A stretch of 64,000 bases of DNA from Spongiactinospora rosea (GTDB lineage: Bacteria > Actinomycetota > Actinomycetes > Streptosporangiales > Streptosporangiaceae): contig NZ_QMEY01000022.1 of the NCBI RefSeq assembly GCF_003315795.1, positions 90,420 to 154,419 on the forward strand, written 5' to 3'. Every line of letters begins with the position of its first letter. Position 1 is the stretch's first letter. The notes beneath the pieces are model-generated. The model was given only the letters and a program-made list of their open reading frames with translations. It searched no databases and was not told the origin of the DNA. Position numbers and translations under genes: made by a program. Below are positions 23,460 through 32,250 of the stretch, piece by piece.

Positions 23460-24089
23460 TCAAGCGAGCGCCCGGGACAGTTCCCCGGCGGCGGCCAGTA
23501 CCCGCGGCCCGGCCACTGCGGCGTCCAGCGCCCCGAACGTGACCACCCCCACCGACGCCTCCAGCCCCGGTGGGCCGCTCAGCGGCGCGGCCAGCCCGCG
23601 CGCCCCCTCCTGGAGCTGGCCCTCGGTGACCTGGTAGCCGCCCCGGCCCTCGCGCAGCGCCAGGATCGCCAGCCCGGCCGCGCCGCTGGTCAGCGGATGC
23701 CGCGCGCCCTCGCGGTAGGCCACGTGCATGTCGGTCCAGGACGGTTCCACCACCGCCACGGCCAGCCCGTCGTCCCCCTCGGCCACGGTCAGGTGCGCGG
23801 TCGCGCCCGCCCCCTCGGCCAGGGCGCGCAGCGTGGGCAGCGCCGCCGCGCGCAGCAGCGGATGCACCGCCCGCGCCAGCGCCAGCACGCCGAATCCCAG
23901 GTGCACCCGGCCGCGCCCGTCGCGGCGGGCGAACCCCTCGCTCTGCAACGTGGTCAGCAGCCGGTAGAAGACCGGGCGGCTCAGCCCGAGCGCCCCCGCC
24001 AGCTCCGAGGGCGTGCGCCCGCCGTGCCCGTCCGCGAGCAGGCGCAACAGGCGCAGCCCGCGTTCCATGGTCTGTGACGACTCCGCCAT
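23460..24089 (-). CDS. IclR-family regulator
   Basis: A 209-residue protein. The N-terminal winged helix (residues 5-65) has ERGLRLLRLLADGHGGRTPSELAGALGLSRPVFYRLLTTLQ and RRDGRGRVHLG. A shortened effector domain follows with LTVAEGDDGLAVAVVEPS, HPLTSGAAGLAIL and ASVGVVTFG. Length is slightly below the usual ~250. It sits just upstream of hmgA on the same strand and ten bases from the divergent flavin oxidoreductase, so it probably controls one or both. Confidence 0.85.
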   Translation of the reverse strand: MAESSQTMERGLRLLRLLADGHGGRTPSELAGALGLSRPVFYRLLTTLQSEGFARRDGRGRVHLGFGVLALARAVHPLLRAAALPTLRALAEGAGATAHLTVAEGDDGLAVAVVEPSWTDMHVAYREGARHPLTSGAAGLAILALREGRGGYQVTEGQLQEGARGLAAPLSGPPGLEASVGVVTFGALDAAVAGPRVLAAAGELSRALA

Positions 24090-24098
24090 TGTTCGATT

Positions 24099-25265
24099 AT
24101 GAAAGGCATGAGGTCTGCGGTGGTGGCAGGGGCCGGGATCTGGGGCGCGTCGGTGGCGCTGGCCCTGGCCGAGGACGGATGGCGGGTCACCCTGGTCGAG
24201 CGGCACCAGCCGGGGCACCTGCGGCAGGCCAGCGCGGGGGAGACCCGGCTGCTGCGCTGCTCGCACGGCGACGACGAGTGGTACGCGAAGCTGGCCCGGC
24301 GGGCCAGGGACGGCTGGCGGGAGCTGTCCCGCCGGGCCGGGGAGGAGCTGTACACCGAGTCGGGGGTGGTGTGGTTCGCCCGGCGGGCGGACGGCTGGGA
24401 ACGGCGCAGCGCGGCCGTCCTCGCCCGGCTGGGCATCCCGCACGAGGTCTGGGAGCCGGACCGGGCCGCCCACATGTTCCCCGGCTTCCGCGGCGATGAC
24501 CTGACGTTCGCGCTGTGGGAGCCGCTGGCGGGGGTGCTGCGGGCGCGGCGTGCCGTCCAGGTCACGGCCGGGCTGGCGCTGGACGCGGGCGTGCGGCTGG
24601 TACGCGGGCGGGCCGAGCCCTACGGCGCGGGCGCGGTCCGCGTCGGCGAGGAGGTGATCCGGGCCGACCGGGTGGTGTGGGCGGTCGGCGCCTGGCTGCC
24701 GGAGGTGTTCCCCGAGGTCGCCCGGCGTACCGGGCTCATGGTGACCCGGCAGGACACCCTGCACTTCGCCGCGCCCGCCGAATGGGCGCTGCCGCCGGTG
24801 CCCGCCTGGCTCGACTACGACGGCTCGATGTACGGGCACGGCGATCTCGGCGGGGCCGGAATGAAGGTCACCTCCGATGAGGAGGGCCCGCCGTACGAGC
24901 CGGAAGGCGGCGACCGGCGGGTGTCCGCGCGCGGCGAGCAGGTCGCCCGCGCCTACCTGGAACGCCGCTTCCCCGCGCTGGCCGGGGCGAACGTGCTGCT
25001 CGGCCAGGTGTGCCAGTACGGGCTCACCCCGGACGCCGAGTGGATCATCGCCGAGGTCGCCGAGGACACCTGGGTGCTGGGCGGGGATTCCGGACATGGC
25101 TTTAAGCACGCTCCGGCGCTCGCGGCGTACGTCCTGGCGGTCCTGAACGGCGAGCGCGAGCCGGAGACCCGCTTCGGCCTGCACGGACGTACGGCGACGC
25201 GCGGACTGCGGACCAGCGGCGGCACCGACCTGTCATCCGGAGTTAAGGGCGATCTTGACTCTTAG
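24099..25265 (+). CDS. FAD-dependent oxidoreductase (sarcosine oxidase / DAO family)
   Basis: A 388-residue protein. The N-terminal Rossmann motif reads VVAGAGIWGASVALALAEDGWRVTLVE, then SAGETRLLRCSHG (the FAD-binding SxGxTR block of monomeric sarcosine-oxidase-like enzymes), VWAVGAWLP and GGDSGHGFKHAPALA near the end. It probably oxidises an amino acid or N-methyl amine. The start is only ten bases from the divergent IclR start and has no clear ribosome binding site, so the message may be leaderless; an ATG nine bases later is possible. Confidence 0.85.
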   Translation: MKGMRSAVVAGAGIWGASVALALAEDGWRVTLVERHQPGHLRQASAGETRLLRCSHGDDEWYAKLARRARDGWRELSRRAGEELYTESGVVWFARRADGWERRSAAVLARLGIPHEVWEPDRAAHMFPGFRGDDLTFALWEPLAGVLRARRAVQVTAGLALDAGVRLVRGRAEPYGAGAVRVGEEVIRADRVVWAVGAWLPEVFPEVARRTGLMVTRQDTLHFAAPAEWALPPVPAWLDYDGSMYGHGDLGGAGMKVTSDEEGPPYEPEGGDRRVSARGEQVARAYLERRFPALAGANVLLGQVCQYGLTPDAEWIIAEVAEDTWVLGGDSGHGFKHAPALAAYVLAVLNGEREPETRFGLHGRTATRGLRTSGGTDLSSGVKGDLDS

Positions 25266-25359
25266 GTCTGGCTTGTCGGGTTACGGATGGGTAAGGTTTC
25301 TGGCGATCTCCGTTCCGGCGACCGCGCCGGTTCCAAAGCCCCCCGGGGAGCAATACGAC

Positions 25360-26688
25360 ATGCGATGGAACCTCCGCAGGACGCTCGCCCTGGGGGCGGC
25401 CGTCACACTGATCGGCGTGGGCCTGCCCAGCGCGGCGTACTCGGAGCGCGACCCGAACCTGTGCAAGGAGCTGTACGGCCCCAGCGCGCCGGACTACATG
25501 GTCTGCGACAACATGACCGCGCCGGAGGACGTCCTGGACGTCGTCAACTTCTGGCTGAAGGACGACGGCAAGAACCTCAAGGACGCCGAGCCGAACCCGC
25601 CCAACGTCGCCGACTGCTCCGAGCCGGGCGCGGTCTGCCCCGAGGACGGCGAGGGCGACGGCACGCCGCGCGGTGACGGCGACCCCGCGCCGGACGACTA
25701 CAAGGAGCCCGAGGGCAAGCCGGAGTGCGACACGCCGGGCTCGATCTGCTCCATCGACGGCACCCCGGTGGACGCCCGCAAGCTCGCGGTCGGCGCGGCC
25801 GACATCCAGGGCGCCGCGCAGACCGCCGAGGGCCGCGCGCTGATCTCCGCCAAGGACGCCGGGCTGCGGGCGTGGATCGACACCGAGCTGGCCGACGACT
25901 GGAAGGCCGGAGCCGAGCAGTTCGCCGCCGCCGTCAAGCGGGTCGGCGCGCTCGCCGCCCAGCCGGGCGTGCAGGGCATCAGGTTCACCTCCCAGCTCGG
26001 CTACAACCAGACGTTCACCGACGCCGGCCAGATCGCGAAGTTCGTCACGGCCACGTCGGCGGCGCTGCGGATCGCCGCGCCGGGCAAGAAGCTCGCCGTG
26101 CACACGGTGGTGCCCGAGCTGGCCTGCGGCGCCGACGACACCTGCAAGCAGGCGATGGCGCAGAAGTACCCGCTGCTCACGCCGGACAAGGTCGAGTCGT
26201 ACCTGACCACCGGCGCGGTGGACCACCTCGCGCTGGACAGCGGCCTGATGCGCAGCGAGTACGCCCCCTACAAGCTGGACGCCAAGCGGGCGCTGCGCAA
26301 CCAGTGGGTGCAGATCCGGGCCCGCGCCTGGGACGCCTTCCTGCACATCGCGGCCGAGGACGCGTCGTTCGCCGGGGCGGGCGGCTCCAAGCTCACCGCG
26401 CAGCAGACCACCGGCGTGATCGCCGAGCGGGTCAGCCAGGCGATCATGGACGGCGCGGCCGAGACGGTCAACCTGTGGAGCCGCTGGCAGGACGACCAGG
26501 GGCAGGTCTACCGGATCATGGGCGAGAAGCACGCCGGCAGCGCGAGCTGGGACCAGCTCACCAAGCTGGACGAGATCCGGCCCCGGCTGGCCACCCTCTA
26601 CAACCCGGGCGCGCCCGAGGTGGACCCGGCCGCCGACCTGAAGAAGCTGTCCGAGGCGTTCGGCCAGGTCTTCGTGACCGTCGGCTGA
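25360..26688 (+). CDS. Secreted protein of unknown family
   Basis: A 442-residue protein. Residues 1-28 form a signal peptide (RRTLALGAAVTLIGVGLPSAAYS). A Cys-containing, acidic, Pro/Gly-rich linker covers about residues 30-140 (CKELYG, VCDNM, DCSEPGAVCPEDGEGDG, ECDTPGSICS). The C-terminal ~290-residue domain has alternating helices and strands with GIRFTSQLGY and LAVHTVVPELACG, suggestive of a TIM-barrel, glycosidase-like fold, but no known catalytic motif is evident. It is monocistronic, ending at a strong terminator. Confidence 0.75.
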   Translation: MRWNLRRTLALGAAVTLIGVGLPSAAYSERDPNLCKELYGPSAPDYMVCDNMTAPEDVLDVVNFWLKDDGKNLKDAEPNPPNVADCSEPGAVCPEDGEGDGTPRGDGDPAPDDYKEPEGKPECDTPGSICSIDGTPVDARKLAVGAADIQGAAQTAEGRALISAKDAGLRAWIDTELADDWKAGAEQFAAAVKRVGALAAQPGVQGIRFTSQLGYNQTFTDAGQIAKFVTATSAALRIAAPGKKLAVHTVVPELACGADDTCKQAMAQKYPLLTPDKVESYLTTGAVDHLALDSGLMRSEYAPYKLDAKRALRNQWVQIRARAWDAFLHIAAEDASFAGAGGSKLTAQQTTGVIAERVSQAIMDGAAETVNLWSRWQDDQGQVYRIMGEKHAGSASWDQLTKLDEIRPRLATLYNPGAPEVDPAADLKKLSEAFGQVFVTVG

Positions 26689-26698
26689 GCTGTACGTG

Positions 26699-26730
26699 GA
26701 GAAACGCCCCGGTTCGCCGGGGCGTTTCTC
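26699..26730. terminator. Strong bidirectional terminator
   Basis: A perfect 14-bp stem (26699-26712 with 26717-26730) closed by a TTCG tetraloop, with A/T-rich ends GAGAAA/TTTCTC. It serves the secreted-protein gene and the convergent monooxygenase gene. Confidence 0.9.
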
Positions 26731-28330
26731 ATGGGGCGTCCAGTGTGCGAGCGAGCACCCCGGCCAGCACGGCGTGTGCGTCCGGCCCCGCAGGGTCGGA
26801 GGTCCGCCAGGCGATGAACCCGTCCGGCCGGACCAGCGTCGCCCCCTCCGGGGACGTACCGGACATCTCCGGCCAGCGGCCCTCCACGTCGATCGCGTCG
26901 CCGCCGATGACATCGCCGATGACATGGCCGGTGAGCGGCAGGCCGCGGGCCCTGGCGACCGCGTCGGCCGCCCGCGCCCATCCCCCGCCCTCGGCCCCGG
27001 CCAGCAGGACCATCCCCCGAGCCCACAGGTCCACGGTGGACAGCCGCTCGCCGCCGATCTCCAGCCACACGTGCGGCACCCGGCTCCCCGGCTCGCCGCC
27101 CGGCCGCCGCGGGTCCTCCACGAGCGGCCCGTCCGTGCCCGGCGGCGGATATCGGTAGCCGAACAGCAGGCTGACCTCGTCCAGCAGTTCCGTCTCGGGC
27201 GTGCCGGAGGGGTTCGCCCGGCCGAACCACGCCGTCCGGGTGGCCACCGCCTGGTTCATGGTGATCTCGGCGATCGGCCGCCGCTCGGCGTCGTAGCCGT
27301 CCAGCAGGGCGGGACCGGCCCAGCCGCGGCTCACGTACGCGAGCTTCCAGGCCAGGTTCGCCGCGTCGTGGATGCCGGTGTTGCCGCCGTAGGCCCCGGC
27401 GGGCGGCATGACGTGCGCGGCGTCGCCCACCAGGAACACCCGCCCGTCGGCGAACCGGTCGGCCACCGCCGCGGTCGTCTGCCAGGGCGTGACGTCGAGG
27501 ACTTCGACGTCCAGGCCGGGGATGCCGGTGGCGGCCCTGGCCAGCTCCACACAGCGGGCGGCGGGGAACAGGTCGGCGGCGTCGCCGTCCGCCGGCCGGT
27601 ACCGGACGTGCAGCGAGATCCGGTCGCCGACCACCCGGACCATCCCGGAGAAGCCCGGATTGCTGACCTGGCCGATCACGAACCGCTTGCCGCGCAGCGC
27701 GTCGCCGAGGTCGGCCCGGACCATGATGGCGGCCACGTTCTCCAGTACGCCGGGACCGTGCCGGTCGATCTTGAGCCGGTCGCGGATGGCGCTGTCCGCC
27801 CCGTCGGCGGCCACCAGGTACCCGGCCTCCACCTCGGTACGCGCCCCGGTCGCGCGGTCGGCCAGCACGGCGGTCACGCCGCCGGGGTCGTTGGCGAACG
27901 CCACCAGCTCGGTGCCGAACAGCAGGTCCGCGCCCAGGGCCTCGGCGTGCTCGCGGAGCACCGGTTCGAGCACGTCCTGGGACAGGATCGCGTCGTCGGC
28001 CGGGCTCACGTCGGAGTAGTCGGCCTGCGCGCCCCGGGCGTTGGGCGGCCGCAGCCAGCGGTGGTTCGGGCTGGTCAGGCTCTCGGCCCAGAGCAGGCCG
28101 GTGCCGTCCAGCGCCCAGGGCCCGGCCGCGCGCACGGCGTCCTCCACCCCGGCGGCGCGGAACAGCTCCAGCGTCCTGGCGTTGTAGCCGGGGGTGCGCG
28201 GGTGGATCGAGGTGCCGGGATGGCGTTCGGCCAGCGTGACGTCCAGCCCGTGGCGGCTCAGGAACAGCGCGGTGCACAGGCCGCTCAGGCTGCCGCCCAC
28301 GACCAGCACCGGCGTCGTTCGGACGGACAT
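26729..28330 (-). CDS. FAD-dependent aromatic monooxygenase (PheA/TfdB-like)
   Basis: A 533-residue class A flavoprotein monooxygenase. It has VLVVGGSLSGLCTALFLSRHGLDVTLAER (FAD Rossmann), AADGADSAIRDRLKIDRHG (the DG motif), and GRVFLVGDAAHVMPPAGAYGGNTGIHDAANLAWKL (the GD motif), plus a C-terminal thioredoxin-like domain. ATG 28330 follows AAGGGGA. This family hydroxylates phenols and polyketide aromatics. It stands alone between a terminator and the divergent LigD-like gene, so the substrate is open. Confidence 0.92.
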   Translation of the reverse strand: MSVRTTPVLVVGGSLSGLCTALFLSRHGLDVTLAERHPGTSIHPRTPGYNARTLELFRAAGVEDAVRAAGPWALDGTGLLWAESLTSPNHRWLRPPNARGAQADYSDVSPADDAILSQDVLEPVLREHAEALGADLLFGTELVAFANDPGGVTAVLADRATGARTEVEAGYLVAADGADSAIRDRLKIDRHGPGVLENVAAIMVRADLGDALRGKRFVIGQVSNPGFSGMVRVVGDRISLHVRYRPADGDAADLFPAARCVELARAATGIPGLDVEVLDVTPWQTTAAVADRFADGRVFLVGDAAHVMPPAGAYGGNTGIHDAANLAWKLAYVSRGWAGPALLDGYDAERRPIAEITMNQAVATRTAWFGRANPSGTPETELLDEVSLLFGYRYPPPGTDGPLVEDPRRPGGEPGSRVPHVWLEIGGERLSTVDLWARGMVLLAGAEGGGWARAADAVARARGLPLTGHVIGDVIGGDAIDVEGRWPEMSGTSPEGATLVRPDGFIAWRTSDPAGPDAHAVLAGVLARTLDAP

Positions 28331-28442
28331 GAGGTCCCCTTGCGTCGGCGAAGGGCTTAGGTCGAGCCAATCATCGCCCGACATGTCCGGCAATCAACGG
28401 ACTGAAAAGACTTTCTCCGGGTTCTCGGGTACGGAGAGGGAT

Positions 28443-29423
28443 GTGGCGGACAAACTCGGCAGGTACCGCGGCAAGCGCGACCCCCGGCGCACGCCGGAAC
28501 CCGTGCCGGAGCACGCGCGGCCCCCGGGGGAGGGCGACACGTTCGTGGTCCAGGAGCACCACGCCCACGCCCTGCACTGGGACCTGCGGCTGGAACGGGA
28601 CGGCGTACTGGTCTCCTGGGCCGTCCCCAAGGGCCTGCCGCCCGACCCCCGGACCAACCACCTGGCCGTGCACACCGAGGACCACCCGATGGAGTACGCG
28701 GCCTTCGAGGGGGAGATCCCGCAGGGGGAGTACGGCGGCGGGACGATGACGATCTGGGACCGCGGCACGTACGTCACCGAGAAGTGGACCGACCGGGAGG
28801 TCAAGGTCGTACTCGCCGGGGAGCGGGTCTCCGGGCGGTACGTGCTGTTCCACACCAGAGGCCGCAACTGGATGATCCACCGGATGGACCCGCCCGCCGC
28901 CGGGTGGGAGCCGCCGCCCTCGCCACTGGCCGCGATGCGCCCGGTCACCCGGACCCGGCTGCCCCGCGACCAGGGGGCCTACGCGTACGAGTTCGCCTGG
29001 CCGGGACGGCGGGCCTTCGCGTACGTGTCGGGCGGGCGGCTCACCCTGCACGCCGGTTCAGACGACATCACGGGGGACCACCGCCGGCTGCGCGCGCTCG
29101 GCGGCGAGCTGGGCAGCCGCGCGGTGGTACTGGACGGCGAGGTCGTCCCCCTCCAGGGCGACGAACTGTACGTCTGTTACGACCTCGTCTACGACGACGG
29201 CCGGTCCCTGCTGGACGAGCCGTGGTCGCGCCGCCGCGCCGCGCTGGAGGCCCTGTCCGTGCGGGGCGCGCGCTGGCAGACCGCGCCCGTCTGGCGCAGC
29301 GGCCCGCAGGACGTACGGCGGGCCGCCCGCGAGCAGGGCCTGCCCGGCATCGTCGCCAAGCGGCTGGACTCGCGCTATGAGCCGGGCGCGGAGTCGGCCG
29401 CCTGGGTGTACGTGCCGGGCTGA
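28443..29423 (+). CDS. LigD-type 3'-phosphoesterase fused to degenerate ATP-ligase domain
   Basis: A 326-residue protein. Residues 30-150 are a LigD phosphoesterase (PE) domain: FVVQEHHAHALHWDLRLERDG holds the metal-binding His/Asp/Arg set, then GEIPQGEYGGGTMTIWDRG. Residues 175-326 resemble the adenylation domain of ATP-dependent DNA ligases (VVLDGEVVPL, GIVAKRLDSRYEPG). The nucleotidyl lysine motif KWDGxR is replaced by AWPGRR, and there is no OB-fold. The PE part can trim 3' ends for end joining; the ligase part should be inactive. The GTG start follows GGAGAGGG. Confidence 0.85.
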   Translation: MADKLGRYRGKRDPRRTPEPVPEHARPPGEGDTFVVQEHHAHALHWDLRLERDGVLVSWAVPKGLPPDPRTNHLAVHTEDHPMEYAAFEGEIPQGEYGGGTMTIWDRGTYVTEKWTDREVKVVLAGERVSGRYVLFHTRGRNWMIHRMDPPAAGWEPPPSPLAAMRPVTRTRLPRDQGAYAYEFAWPGRRAFAYVSGGRLTLHAGSDDITGDHRRLRALGGELGSRAVVLDGEVVPLQGDELYVCYDLVYDDGRSLLDEPWSRRRAALEALSVRGARWQTAPVWRSGPQDVRRAAREQGLPGIVAKRLDSRYEPGAESAAWVYVPG

Positions 29424-29433
29424 ACGGCCACCG

Positions 29434-30312
29434 TCAGCGGCTCACGCCGACGATGCGCCGGGCCTCCTCGACGTTGGCGATCGGACGGCCGATCTGCTCG
29501 GCCATCTTGACCACGTTCTCCACCAGCTCGGCGTTGCTGCGCGAGGGCTCGCCGCCGGGCAGGTACGGGTTGTCCTCCCAGCCCACGCGTACGTGCCCGC
29601 CCAGCGCGATGGCCAGCGGCAGCAACTGCCACTGCGCCACCGGGTCCATCACGCTGATGTTCCAGTTGGTGTCCGGCGGGAGGTGCTTGACCATGTACAT
29701 GAGCGCGTCCGGGGTGGGCGGGGTCCACGCGCCGCCCTGCCAGCCGAAGAAGAGCGTCGCCCAGGCCGTCTCCTTCAGCAGGCCCTGCCGCCGGACGTAC
29801 TCAAGGTTCCAGAACGCGCCGGTGTAGAAGCACTCGATCTCCGGCTTGACGCCGTTCGCCTCGGCCGCGGTGACGAACTCGACCAGCTCGTCACGCGGGT
29901 GCAGGGAGTACATCTCGTTGGCCGGGTACGCCGGGTCCGGCTGGAAGTACTCGTCGTGCACGTTGAACGCGTACGACATCATGTCCGGGTTCAGCGACAT
30001 CAGCTCCACCTTCTCCGGAAGGCGGGCGCTGGCGATGCCGAACTGGATGATCGGGTCGGTGCCGACCGTCCGGATCTTGTCGGTGAGGTCCTTCCACCCG
30101 GCAAAGTCAATCTTGGACAGCTTCTTGCCGTCCGCCTGGATGGCGTCCTCCAGGTAGTGCACACCGTGGTGGTGGCACAACGTCGCACCCGCGTTCACCG
30201 AGTCGATGTACTCCTGGCCGACCTTGCCGGTGTCCTCGATCGGCGGCATCCCCTGGTAGCCGGGATAGGACATCGTGCTGTCCACCGTGACGGTGATGAC
30301 GAGCGGATCCAT
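29434..30312 (-). CDS. BKACE (beta-keto acid cleavage enzyme, DUF849)
   Basis: A 292-residue TIM-barrel protein. It starts with VITVTVDSTMSYPG and has GATLCHHHGVHYLEDA (Zn-binding HxH), ITFGIAS-like IIQFGIASAR, KPEIECFYTG, and GGHVRVGWEDNPYLPGG with ELVENVV. These are the hallmarks of the BKACE family, which condenses a beta-keto acid with acetyl-CoA to give acetoacetate and a new CoA ester. It is the last gene of the 29-38 kb operon, so a beta-keto acid is a probable late intermediate of that pathway. AAGGAG precedes the ATG. Confidence 0.9.
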   Translation of the reverse strand: MDPLVITVTVDSTMSYPGYQGMPPIEDTGKVGQEYIDSVNAGATLCHHHGVHYLEDAIQADGKKLSKIDFAGWKDLTDKIRTVGTDPIIQFGIASARLPEKVELMSLNPDMMSYAFNVHDEYFQPDPAYPANEMYSLHPRDELVEFVTAAEANGVKPEIECFYTGAFWNLEYVRRQGLLKETAWATLFFGWQGGAWTPPTPDALMYMVKHLPPDTNWNISVMDPVAQWQLLPLAIALGGHVRVGWEDNPYLPGGEPSRSNAELVENVVKMAEQIGRPIANVEEARRIVGVSR

Positions 30313-30352
30313 GGGGTCTTCTCCTTTATGTGCGTGTTGTTGGGGGGCTGGC

Positions 30353-31375
30353 TCAGAGCGGCACGGGCCGGCCCGTGGCCACCGACTCGTAGGCGCGCTC
30401 GATGACGCGCACCGCGTACGCGCCGTCCTCCGGCGCGACGGCGGTCGGCTCGCCGTTCGCGATCGAGTGGGCGAAGCTCTCGATCCCGGCCGCGATCGAC
30501 TCGTACTTCCAGGTGTTCGGCGCGTAGGCGGTGCCGGGCAGCGGCGATCCTGCGTGGTCGCGCTTGCCGCGGAAGATCATCGCCGGGGGGTTCTGGTGCT
30601 GGTCCACGACGATCAGGCCCTTGGTGCCGTGTACCTCAAGGCGCTCGTTCCACGGCCCCCCGGAGGTGAACGTGGACTCCACCGAGAACAGCGCGCCGGA
30701 CCGCATCCGGCCGCACACCACCGACCAGTCCTCCACCTGGCTGACCCCGACCAACTGCTCCGACAGCGCCCGCAGCGACGCGATCTCGCCGAACATCCAC
30801 TTGAGCAGGTAGAAGGAGTGCGCCCCGGCGTCGATGATGGTGCCGCCGCCGGAGCCGTCCTGGCGTCCCTTCCACAGCTTCGGGTTGCCCAGCCGCTCGA
30901 ACTCGTTGCCGCTGATCAGCGTGCGGACCAGCGTCACGTCGCCGATCTCGCCGGCGTTGACGGCATCCAGAGTGGCCTGGTAGGCGGGGATGAACCGGGT
31001 GTTCTCGTTGACGGTGAACGTGAGGCCCTTCTCGGCCGCGAGCGCGACGAGTTCGGCGGCGTGCGCCGCGTCCACGGTCATCGGCTTCTCGATCACGACG
31101 TGCTTGCCCGCCTCCAGGAACTCGCGGGCGACCTCGTAGTGGACGTTGTGCGGGAGCACCAGGTCCACGGCGTCGATCCGGTCGTCTTCCAGGAGCCGCC
31201 GGTGGTCCGTGCACGCCTCCGCGCCGAGCGCGGCGGCCGTCCGCTCGGCCACCGCCTGGTCGAAGTCGCAGACGACGACGGCGGCGAGGCCGTCCGCCCG
31301 CTGGTAGGCCAGGTGGTGGGCGAGCTGGTAGATCTCTCCGAGGCCGACGACGCCGAACCTGACGGGTCCGCTCAC
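30353..31375 (-). CDS. Gfo/Idh/MocA-family NAD(P)-dependent dehydrogenase
   Basis: A 340-residue protein. The N-terminal Rossmann part carries FGVVGLGEIYQLAHHLAYQ, HNVHYEVAREFLEAGKHVVIEKPMTVDAAHA (the EKP motif) and FTVNENTRFIPAY. The C-terminal half has DGSGGGTIIDAGAHSFYLLKWMFGE with the catalytic-type Asp/His. The family oxidises sugars, inositols and related polyols. It is GTGA-coupled to the isomerase gene upstream. Its presence indicates a polyhydroxylated or amino-sugar-like intermediate. Confidence 0.9.
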   Translation of the reverse strand: MSGPVRFGVVGLGEIYQLAHHLAYQRADGLAAVVVCDFDQAVAERTAAALGAEACTDHRRLLEDDRIDAVDLVLPHNVHYEVAREFLEAGKHVVIEKPMTVDAAHAAELVALAAEKGLTFTVNENTRFIPAYQATLDAVNAGEIGDVTLVRTLISGNEFERLGNPKLWKGRQDGSGGGTIIDAGAHSFYLLKWMFGEIASLRALSEQLVGVSQVEDWSVVCGRMRSGALFSVESTFTSGGPWNERLEVHGTKGLIVVDQHQNPPAMIFRGKRDHAGSPLPGTAYAPNTWKYESIAAGIESFAHSIANGEPTAVAPEDGAYAVRVIERAYESVATGRPVPL

Positions 31376-32250
31376 TTGGCCACGCTCCCTTCGAGGCGTT
31401 CGCGGATGATGGCGCGGTTGTGGGTGAGGGAGTCCATGACCCGCGACTCGTGCCGGAAGACCGCCACCGAGAGCACCCCGTCGAAGCCGGTGTCGCGCAG
31501 CGCGGTGAAGACCTCGTCCCAGTCGATGTCGCCCTGGCCGATGTCGAGGTGCTGGTGGTTGCGCACGCCGGGGCTCGACGGGTTGAGGAACGTACGTCCG
31601 GGCAGCAGCGTGTCCGCCAGGTGGACGTGGTCCATGGTGTCGCCCGCGTAGGCGATGATGTCGCGGTTGACGCCCTCGATGTGGCCGCGCTCGTCCTCCA
31701 CGCCGGTGAGGTAGTAGGTGTGCGGCACGCAGTGCAGGTAGGTCACGTTGTCGCTCTGCAACCCGCGGATGAAGTCGACGGCCCCGACGCCGGACTCCAC
31801 CCAGTCGCCCGGGTGCGGTTCGAGCGCGATCGTGATGCCCTCCGCCTCGGCGAGCGGCAGCACATCCTCAAGGGAGCGGCGCATCGCGGCCTCACCGGCC
31901 TGCGGGGCGGCCGGGTGCCCGGTGAACTCGGAGTTGATCCGGTCGCAGCCGAGATCGACGGCCAGCTGGACGGTCTGCTTCCAGTAGCCGACCGCCGCCC
32001 GCCGGATGTCCTCCTCCGAGCTGCCCCACGCCTGCTCGATGAAGATGGACGCGATCTCGACGCCGTGTGTCTTCGACGCCGCCGCGATCTCGGCGATCTT
32101 GGCCTTGGACGCCCGCCTGCCGCCGTAGCTCGGCATCACGTCCGGCCGGGGGGACAGCTCCAGGTACTCGAAACCGGCCTCGCGGACGGTCGAGAACACC
32201 GTGTCGATGGGGTGTGGACGCAGCATCCACGTATCGGTCGCGATCTTCAT
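31372..32250 (-). CDS. Sugar phosphate isomerase/epimerase-like TIM-barrel protein
   Basis: A 292-residue AP-endonuclease-2-fold protein. It starts with MKIATDTWMLRPH and has EYLELSPRPDVMPSYGG, the ITIALEPHPGDWV glutamate, HCVPHTYYLTG, DHVHLADTL and LDIGQGDIDWDEVFTALRDTGFDGVLSVAVF, with the metal-binding E-H-H-E residues. It probably isomerises or epimerises a keto sugar made by the neighbouring dehydrogenases. ATGA overlap with the upstream ADH gene and GTGA with the downstream one show strict coupling. Confidence 0.9.
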   Translation of the reverse strand: MKIATDTWMLRPHPIDTVFSTVREAGFEYLELSPRPDVMPSYGGRRASKAKIAEIAAASKTHGVEIASIFIEQAWGSSEEDIRRAAVGYWKQTVQLAVDLGCDRINSEFTGHPAAPQAGEAAMRRSLEDVLPLAEAEGITIALEPHPGDWVESGVGAVDFIRGLQSDNVTYLHCVPHTYYLTGVEDERGHIEGVNRDIIAYAGDTMDHVHLADTLLPGRTFLNPSSPGVRNHQHLDIGQGDIDWDEVFTALRDTGFDGVLSVAVFRHESRVMDSLTHNRAIIRERLEGSVAK

